DNA from: Candidatus Poribacteria bacterium
Lineage (GTDB): Bacteria; Poribacteria; WGA-4E; UBA9662
Length of the DNA stretch: 13,788 bases
NCBI GenBank assembly: GCA_002699335.1
Contig: PACG01000086.1
Span: 24,393 to 38,180, forward strand
Reading direction: 5' to 3'
Positions 8,789 to 13,788 of this stretch are shown piece by piece. A model generated the notes under the pieces. That model saw only the letters and a list, made by a program, of their open reading frames with translations, was not told the DNA's origin and ran no database searches. Position 1 is the first letter of the stretch, and each line of letters starts with the position of its first letter. The position numbers were made by a program, and so were the translations under genes.

Positions 8789-10012
8789 ATGCATCGTTCA
8801 AAATGTCTTTTATGGACCTGGGTGCTATTTTTTGCAACCGAGATTTTGATAACCTCTTCGCTTTTTGCACAACTCTCTCCGAACACCGATCTAGCAACCA
8901 CTTTCGATTATTATGAAATGCGCCGGGAGCTCAATCCACGTGTGCTGGAGACGATTGATCAGGGGCTTCGCTGGTTGGAAATCCAGCAGGGATCAGACGG
9001 GCTGTTCCATAATCATCCAGGTATTACTGCTTTAGCAATTACCGCCTTCCTAAAGCATCCCGAAGGCAAATATTCTGAAACTACCCATAAGTTTATCAAA
9101 AAGTCTATTGAGGCCCTGATAAAATTGAAACAAGATGACGGTGGCATCTACGATCTTACAAAGCAACCGGCTCTTCCTAACTACAATACCAGCGTCTCTG
9201 TCATGGCGCTCGCAGCGACCAAAAACTCGGATTACGATAGTATTATTAAAGAGGCACAAAACTTCATCAAAGGACAACAGATGACAGATGATCCAAACGA
9301 TCGATACTATGGCGGGATTGGTTATGGTAGCCGTAGCGATGTTTACGACCTCTCTAACCTAACCTACGCTATTCAAGCTCTCAAAGACAGTGGGGACGAT
9401 GATGATGAGGTCTGGCGTAAGGCGGTCCAATTTTTGGAGCGGTGCCAAAACCGGAGCGAGAGCAACGACCGGGAGTGGGCTGGAGACGATGGTGGTTTCG
9501 TTTATGCCCCGACCGGCGAAAGCAAGGCGGGTGGAACCAAATCCTACGGTAGTATGACCTATGCGGGCCTCCTCAGTTTCGTTCATGCCAAGGTGGATTC
9601 AACCGATCCTCGGGTCGAAGCGGCTTACGATTGGATCCGAAATAACTATCGTGTTGATGAAAATCCAGGTATGGACCAACAGGGACTCTACTACCACTAC
9701 CATACCATGGCTAAAGCTCTTTCAGCTTATGATAAAACTAAGGGAGGAAGCTTAACTGATGCTCAGGGACAAATTCGCTTTTGGTTCAAAGACCTGGCGG
9801 AGAAGTTAATTGAACGGAAAATTGCGGATCAGCTTACCGCGAAAAAGGATATTCCAGATCCGGCTAACTCAGACCAATTGTTGTTCAAAAAAGGGGAGAA
9901 CGTCGAGTTAGCCTACTGGAGAAATGACAACAGCCGGTGGATGGAACGAGATACGGTTTTGGTCACAGCCTATGCTATCCTAGCCCTAGAAGCTGGATTG
10001 CGACCTGAATAG
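8789..10012 (+). CDS. Secreted prenyltransferase/squalene-cyclase-fold (alpha/alpha toroid) protein
   Basis: A 407-residue protein with a Sec signal peptide (hydrophobic residues about 7-24, likely cut after LFA at residue 27). The rest is built from repeated helix pairs of the terpenoid cyclase/prenyltransferase toroid, each with a QxxDGG-like turn: LEIQQGSDGLFHN (64-75), KLKQDDGGIYD (112-122), DDPNDRYYGGIGYGSRSDVYDLSNL (about 167-191), AGDDGGFVYAP (231-241) and GMDQQGLYYHYHTMAKAL (294-311). Similar exported proteins are frequent in planctomycetes and lack assigned function. The DxDD(TA) acid motif of squalene-hopene cyclases is not found; a run of four Asp at 203-206 sits in a loop and is not in that context. 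The start has GGAGG 6 bases upstream. Export argues against a membrane-bound lipid cyclase and for a binding or scaffold role, which is inference. The stop is 22 bases from the stop of the converging gene. Confidence 0.85.
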   Translation: MHRSKCLLWTWVLFFATEILITSSLFAQLSPNTDLATTFDYYEMRRELNPRVLETIDQGLRWLEIQQGSDGLFHNHPGITALAITAFLKHPEGKYSETTHKFIKKSIEALIKLKQDDGGIYDLTKQPALPNYNTSVSVMALAATKNSDYDSIIKEAQNFIKGQQMTDDPNDRYYGGIGYGSRSDVYDLSNLTYAIQALKDSGDDDDEVWRKAVQFLERCQNRSESNDREWAGDDGGFVYAPTGESKAGGTKSYGSMTYAGLLSFVHAKVDSTDPRVEAAYDWIRNNYRVDENPGMDQQGLYYHYHTMAKALSAYDKTKGGSLTDAQGQIRFWFKDLAEKLIERKIADQLTAKKDIPDPANSDQLLFKKGENVELAYWRNDNSRWMERDTVLVTAYAILALEAGLRPE

Positions 10013-10034
10013 CCCCTTACCCATCATAGAGTTG

Positions 10035-11591
10035 TTAACGGTGCTGATACAATTTCAGTTGTTTGGTCTGGTAAATTAGTTGATAGTCCTGCCCTAGTTC
10101 CTTGAGGGTAGGATGGTTGGCCTTCTCATGCCACGCCACCAGGTAATCAATCTGGCCATGAATGTACCTGAATTTCCAGTTACCATTTTTGTAATGGAGC
10201 GGGAAATAGTGATATTTGGGTTCGTAGTTGCCAATATAGAGGCTGCCCGTCTGCAGGGCATAGTAACAGAGACCGTGATAAAAGGGAGACAGATCTCGAA
10301 TCGAACCGTGATGGTCAGCCTCTCGAAAATCGGTGGCTTGATCCAAGATCGAAATGACTGAATACGGCTTGATCAACCGTACACCGGACATGAACTCTTT
10401 CATATCTTTATTCAGCCGATGGTAATCACGAATGGTTAGTCCCAGATGCCAGAAGGTGAGCGTCAACATCAATCCGACCATAACCCTTTTTACCCACAAC
10501 CTGTTGGGTACCAAGAACCAACCCAGTAGAATAGGAAAGATAAATAGATTAATGCGTGGGTTAATCCAGGCAGGTGAACCGTATCGCCAGGGCAACTTAA
10601 AGTAGAGTGCTGTCAGTAACAGAACCAAAACGAAAAATAGGCCGTCGAGTTGGAATATCTGTTTTTGTCGGATTCGAACCACAATCGTCCAGATCAAGCA
10701 GAGGCCGACTAATACCAGCAGGATCTTCGAAATCGGCAGATAACTATCGTTGAAGTAGATCAGTGGTTCGGCCTGCAGAAAATTGGTCCAAAGCGTAGTC
10801 AACGATTTATACTGACTAAATTGAGCCCCATTATGCTTGGCTATCCAGCTAGCTTGGTTTCGTGTCTCAGGATTAGTCAGGTGGGTGTTGATTAAAATAA
10901 AATAGGCCGGTAACAGATAACCAAAGAAACTAAGGCGTTTTCTCCACTTCCCATCTCGCCAATTTAACAAACTAATCAGTAGATCTACACCACTAAAGAA
11001 AGAAAGGGTAAATAAGAGCAAGACAAAAGGACCAAAGTGGGAAAAGTAGGTCGCTAACAACAGCAGATTCAATATTGCCACCTGACCTAGACCAAAGTCA
11101 GCTTTATGTTTCCACCAATAACCGATGCCGATCAGGCAGAGCGGAGCAGCAATGGTAAAGTTGTAGAATCCCATTTGCATCAGATAGTTGTAACTGTACA
11201 AGAATCCGAGCCAGGCGTAAATCCGTCGATGTTTGTCGATTGCTGACAGGAGATAGTAAAAGCTGAATGGGAATAGCAGCACACAGACAGTAACATAGAT
11301 CTTCTCTATCATCAGTGGAGGCAAAATATGGAGCGCCAGGTAAAAAAAAGCGTAGTTGGTCCAGTTGGGGAAGAAAGTCAGGTTAAGGCTGTAGACCTGG
11401 TGGAACTTGGCGAACTCTGGCTGATGCCACTGCTTCAAAATATAGGCGTTGTAGAGGTGGCTAATTCCGTCTTGGGTTGGAATAAAAGTGAAACACCAGA
11501 TTGGGATTAGATGCAGCAAACAGACCAACCCGACTGGTAAGATGGATCGATACTGTTGAATCCGTCTGGTTTCAAAGCGCCATTTGATCAT
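10035..11591 (-). CDS. Polytopic membrane protein, GT-C glycosyltransferase-like
   Basis: A 518-residue membrane protein with roughly ten hydrophobic helices between residues 17 and 385, then a soluble C-terminal domain of about 130 residues (from YSVISILDQATDF). After the first helix the loop carries FIPTQDGISHLYNAYIL (D41), which resembles the acidic first-loop motif of GT-C-fold, lipid-phosphate-sugar-dependent glycosyltransferases; the WINPRINLFIFPILL block (about 342-356) also resembles that superfamily. This would place it in the cytoplasmic membrane with the active site outside. No exact family is recognised. The ATG at 11591 is chosen because GGAAGAG lies 6 bases upstream; an in-frame TTG at 11606 would add five residues but has no ribosome-binding site. 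It starts 38 bases after the end of the sulfatase relic, so it was probably co-transcribed with it. Gene reality is near certain, the function is tentative. Confidence 0.8.
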   Translation of the reverse strand: MIKWRFETRRIQQYRSILPVGLVCLLHLIPIWCFTFIPTQDGISHLYNAYILKQWHQPEFAKFHQVYSLNLTFFPNWTNYAFFYLALHILPPLMIEKIYVTVCVLLFPFSFYYLLSAIDKHRRIYAWLGFLYSYNYLMQMGFYNFTIAAPLCLIGIGYWWKHKADFGLGQVAILNLLLLATYFSHFGPFVLLLFTLSFFSGVDLLISLLNWRDGKWRKRLSFFGYLLPAYFILINTHLTNPETRNQASWIAKHNGAQFSQYKSLTTLWTNFLQAEPLIYFNDSYLPISKILLVLVGLCLIWTIVVRIRQKQIFQLDGLFFVLVLLLTALYFKLPWRYGSPAWINPRINLFIFPILLGWFLVPNRLWVKRVMVGLMLTLTFWHLGLTIRDYHRLNKDMKEFMSGVRLIKPYSVISILDQATDFREADHHGSIRDLSPFYHGLCYYALQTGSLYIGNYEPKYHYFPLHYKNGNWKFRYIHGQIDYLVAWHEKANHPTLKELGQDYQLIYQTKQLKLYQHR

Positions 11592-11629
11592 GCCTTTCTC
11601 TTCCAAATGTTGATTCAGCTAAACAGAAA

Positions 11630-12916
11630 CTAGATCAGCCCTGGGTCTTGTTGCTGTTTCATCCACGGTTGCAAGTCAGTTCTCATCTCTAATAGCCGTT
11701 TAGCTTGATCCAGTTGGTCGGCTAAGTTGTTGAACTTGGTATGGGTCGATCTCTAAATCGAACAATTCTTCAGCGGGATGGTTTTCGATCAGGTCGATTA
11801 GGTCTGTGGTGTTAGCATCAGTTCTCGCTTTCTCTATCCAACTATTCCAGACTTCCCCGTGACGTTCAGGAATCCCTTCAACTTTGGTGAAGTAGGTGGT
11901 AAATTTATCTTTGGAGTTCAGATTCAGTACATACTGATAGCGATGGTCGCGCAGGCCCCGTTGTGGGAACACATTCATTTCGCCATCTCGGTTATGAACA
12001 GTGTAGATCTGCCGACGATGATTAGACGATTGACCAAGTAAGACCTGCTTAAAACTGTGACCATCCAGATCAGTTGGAGCCTCGCCACCTGCTATCTCGA
12101 TCAGCGTAGGCAATAGATTGATGTTAGAGACCATGGCTGCAGAAACTTGACCGGGCTGAATCGTGCCGAACCAGCGTGCGATCATCGGAACTCGTGTTCC
12201 GGTATCGTAAACGGTCCATTTGCAGTGAGGCCACTCAGAACCATCGTTGGTAGTATAGAGAAACAGGGGGTTCTCCTGATAACCGTGTTATGTCATCATT
12301 TCCAGTACCCGACCAATCCGGTAGTCCATGGTAGTGATATCCTGCAGGTAGTTGGCCAAGGCGCGACGAGCAATTGGTGTGTCGACAATATATGGTGGCA
12401 GTGGAAGCATTGCCGGATCGTAACCTTATTCGGTTCCCAAGTCACATGTGGATTGGTATCACCTGAGATTAAACACAGAGGTTGGTCTCGGTCGTGTGAG
12501 TCTAGCAGAGGCTCAATGTGGAAAACGTCTAATCCTTCGGCTCGATACTTTCTGGGATGATCCGGGTTGGGGGGTAATACACCATCGACTTGTTCAAAGT
12601 CAAAAATTTCGTCTGGCCGGACATGTTTTTCGCTCGACATCGCTACACGGTATCCCAATTGACGCAGATAAGCCGGGAACGTTTTCAGCTCTGGACGGCA
12701 GGCAGAATGGTTGCCGATAGCTCCGTTTCTAGCTGGGCATAATCCGGAATACAAACAGGAACGAGGGGGAGTGCAAGTCGGTGAAGCCGTAAAAGCGTGA
12801 ATGCCTTGATCGGCTAAATCATCCAGTGTCGGGGTTTGTATAACTGGATGGCCATAGCATCCGCTGTACTCCCAGCCATGGTCGTCGGATAAATAGATAA
12901 TATGAGGGCAAGACAT
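11630..12916 (-). pseudogene. Broken second sulfatase (SGSH-like type I sulfatase)
   Basis: About 429 codons of a type I sulfatase are readable with three lesions. The N-terminus MSCPHIIYLSDDHGWEYSG has the metal-binding Asp pair (D11, D12). The signature is CTPPRSCLYSG with C48 as the formylglycine site. SEKHVRP and GDTNPHVTWEPNK follow. A one-base loss near 12424 shifts the frame; the shifted frame goes on as GYDPAMLPLPPYIVDTPIAR, NYLQDITTMDYRIGRVLEMM, is stopped by TAA at 12288-12290, and resumes in the same frame with HGYQENPLFLYTTNDG, YDTGTRVPMIARWFG and LFDLEIDPYQ. A second frameshift near 11736 moves to FNNLADQLDQAKRLL, ending at a TAG at 11630-11632. The order of motifs resembles bacterial N-sulfoglucosamine sulfohydrolase-like enzymes. 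No clear ribosome-binding site precedes the ATG. The two longest open pieces (12916-12296 and 12185-11700) are fragments of this one gene. It lies 227 bases downstream of the methyltransferase. Confidence 0.88.
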
Positions 12917-13143
12917 AGGCGAACTAACTCGACAGAAGGAATCAACAACGAAGCAACCGGTGAAAAAGCGAAGTTCTGAAAGTTGGTCTGGGAAATTCCT
13001 TTTCTTCTGTTCCCATGCTAATTTTATCTATTCAGGGAAACCTTTCTTGAGATTTTGTTAGATGGTTTTCCAACGATATTCACTAAGGTTGATAGGATCG
13101 ATTTAATCCAAAGTAAGAGGAATGAATGAGTGTAAGAAGACAG

Positions 13144-13788
13144 TTATGGGCTTGGTTTCTTCTTGAAAATAATGATATGTTGACGAGGTAGTGTGTGAAT
13201 AGTTTCAACCCACTCCAGCGGGTGGGGGGTAGCCTCTTTTAGCACTTGAAGTTCAGACATTTTATGTAGCCGTTTAATTGGCACTGCCGGATCCTCCGCC
13301 CGGTACTCGACAAAGACTAGCCGTCCCCCCACCTTCAAGCTGTGGCAAATGGCCTGAATCATCTCGTAGGGGTGTGAAAACTCGTGGTAAACGTCTACCA
13401 TAATAGCTAGATCTATGACATCAGGTGGCAACTTAGGATCAGTAACATCACCTAACACTCCTTTGATGTTAGTAATTTGGCGACGCTTCATGTTAGCGGC
13501 CAGTAGATCCAGCATCTCTTGCTGGATATCCACACCATAGATGATACCCTCAAGCCCAATAGGTTCGGCTATCTGTCGAGCAATATAACCGGTTCCAACT
13601 CCGATGTCAGCCACCATGTCACCGGGTCTTAATTTGAGAGCTTCAATTAACAGGCTAACGTGCTCTTCGGCTTCACGTTCGGGACGCTCCAGCCACTCAG
13701 CCGCTAAATGGCCCATAACGTGAGAAATCTCACGTTCCATGTAGAACTTACCAATTCCGTCAGATGAAGGCTGACGGAATTGGTAACG
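13144..13788 (-). CDS. SAM-dependent class I methyltransferase, 5' end outside the window
   Basis: The visible 214 codons run into the right edge with no stop, so the gene is partial at its 5' end. The internal ATG at 13740 is not the likely start: the 16 codons before it are open and read PSSDGIGKFY, a stretch that normally precedes MGREIxxVMGH in relatives of this family. Then come VMGHLAAEWLERPERE, the SAM-binding motif I VADIGVGTGYIA, the acidic motif II GVDIQQEM, and IMVDVYHEFSHPYEMI with a C-terminal beta hairpin. The fold is the Methyltransf_11/25 type. The substrate is unknown; related planctomycete proteins are often lipoprotein-like or secreted, but the N-terminus that would show this is missing. 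The stop is TAA at 13144-13146. Confidence 0.85.
   Translation of the reverse strand, partial: RYQFRQPSSDGIGKFYMEREISHVMGHLAAEWLERPEREAEEHVSLLIEALKLRPGDMVADIGVGTGYIARQIAEPIGLEGIIYGVDIQQEMLDLLAANMKRRQITNIKGVLGDVTDPKLPPDVIDLAIMVDVYHEFSHPYEMIQAICHSLKVGGRLVFVEYRAEDPAVPIKRLHKMSELQVLKEATPHPLEWVETIHTLPRQHIIIFKKKPSP
13748..13786. repeat. Perfect 16-base inverted repeat inside the methyltransferase 5' region
   Basis: TTACCAATTCCGTCAG (13748-13763) is followed after 7 bases (ATGAAGG) by its exact reverse complement (13771-13786). It is not followed by a T-tract on either strand, so it is not a standard terminator. It lies within the open methyltransferase frame and two bases from the window end. Confidence 0.7.

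Noticed and set aside
11700..12916. Two adjacent sulfatase genes
   Set aside because: The first piece carries only the N-terminal motifs and the second only the C-terminal ones; the intervening 110 bases read as sulfatase in frame except for one TAA.
13144..13740. Methyltransferase starting at the ATG at 13740
   Set aside because: The frame is open and family-like for all 16 codons upstream to the window edge, so the gene is better treated as partial.
13748..13786. Rho-independent terminator at the right-edge hairpin
   Set aside because: No T-tract follows on either strand and the repeat is within an open coding frame.

Overview
The window looks like a piece of a heterotrophic, carbohydrate- and sulfate-ester-using bacterium of the Planctomycetes/PVC or Poribacteria type. 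The pointers are two sulfatases, a large secreted clan GH-A glycoside hydrolase of the kind common in planctomycetes, a Gfo/Idh/MocA sugar oxidoreductase, a secreted alpha/alpha-toroid protein, and an HTH plus metallo-beta-lactamase fusion. The phylum is inferred from family content only. No rRNA, tRNA or CRISPR array was seen.

Left part, minus strand, read right to left: a heavily decayed glycoside hydrolase (6657 to 3904), an intact type I sulfatase 49 bases downstream (3854 to 2298), an APH-fold phosphotransferase 88 bases further (2209 to 1112), and an HTH/metallo-hydrolase (972 to 142) with its own promoter and a palindrome. The first three may once have been one transcription unit for a sulfated glycan, which is inference. 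The glycosidase carries at least eight frameshifts and five in-frame stops, yet its whole length can be followed by hopping frames.

Middle, plus strand: the remains of a zinc-ribbon IS1-like transposase (6803 to about 7280), full of stops, followed by a promoter with a dyad and two intact genes: a Gfo/Idh/MocA oxidoreductase (7594-8634) and a secreted prenyltransferase/squalene-cyclase-fold protein (8789-10012).

Right part, minus strand: a methyltransferase cut by the window edge (13144-13788), a second sulfatase that is also a pseudogene (12916 to 11630, two frameshifts and one stop), and a polytopic GT-C-like membrane protein (11591 to 10035) that converges on the toroid gene with only 22 bases between stops.

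The main theme is selective erosion. Three of the ten protein loci are broken (glycosidase, second sulfatase, transposase) while the neighbouring reading frames are clean. No clearly new multi-gene system was recognised. The best leads are the fusion regulator/hydrolase with a palindrome over its promoter, the secreted toroid protein without a cyclase acid motif, and the relic glycosidase.
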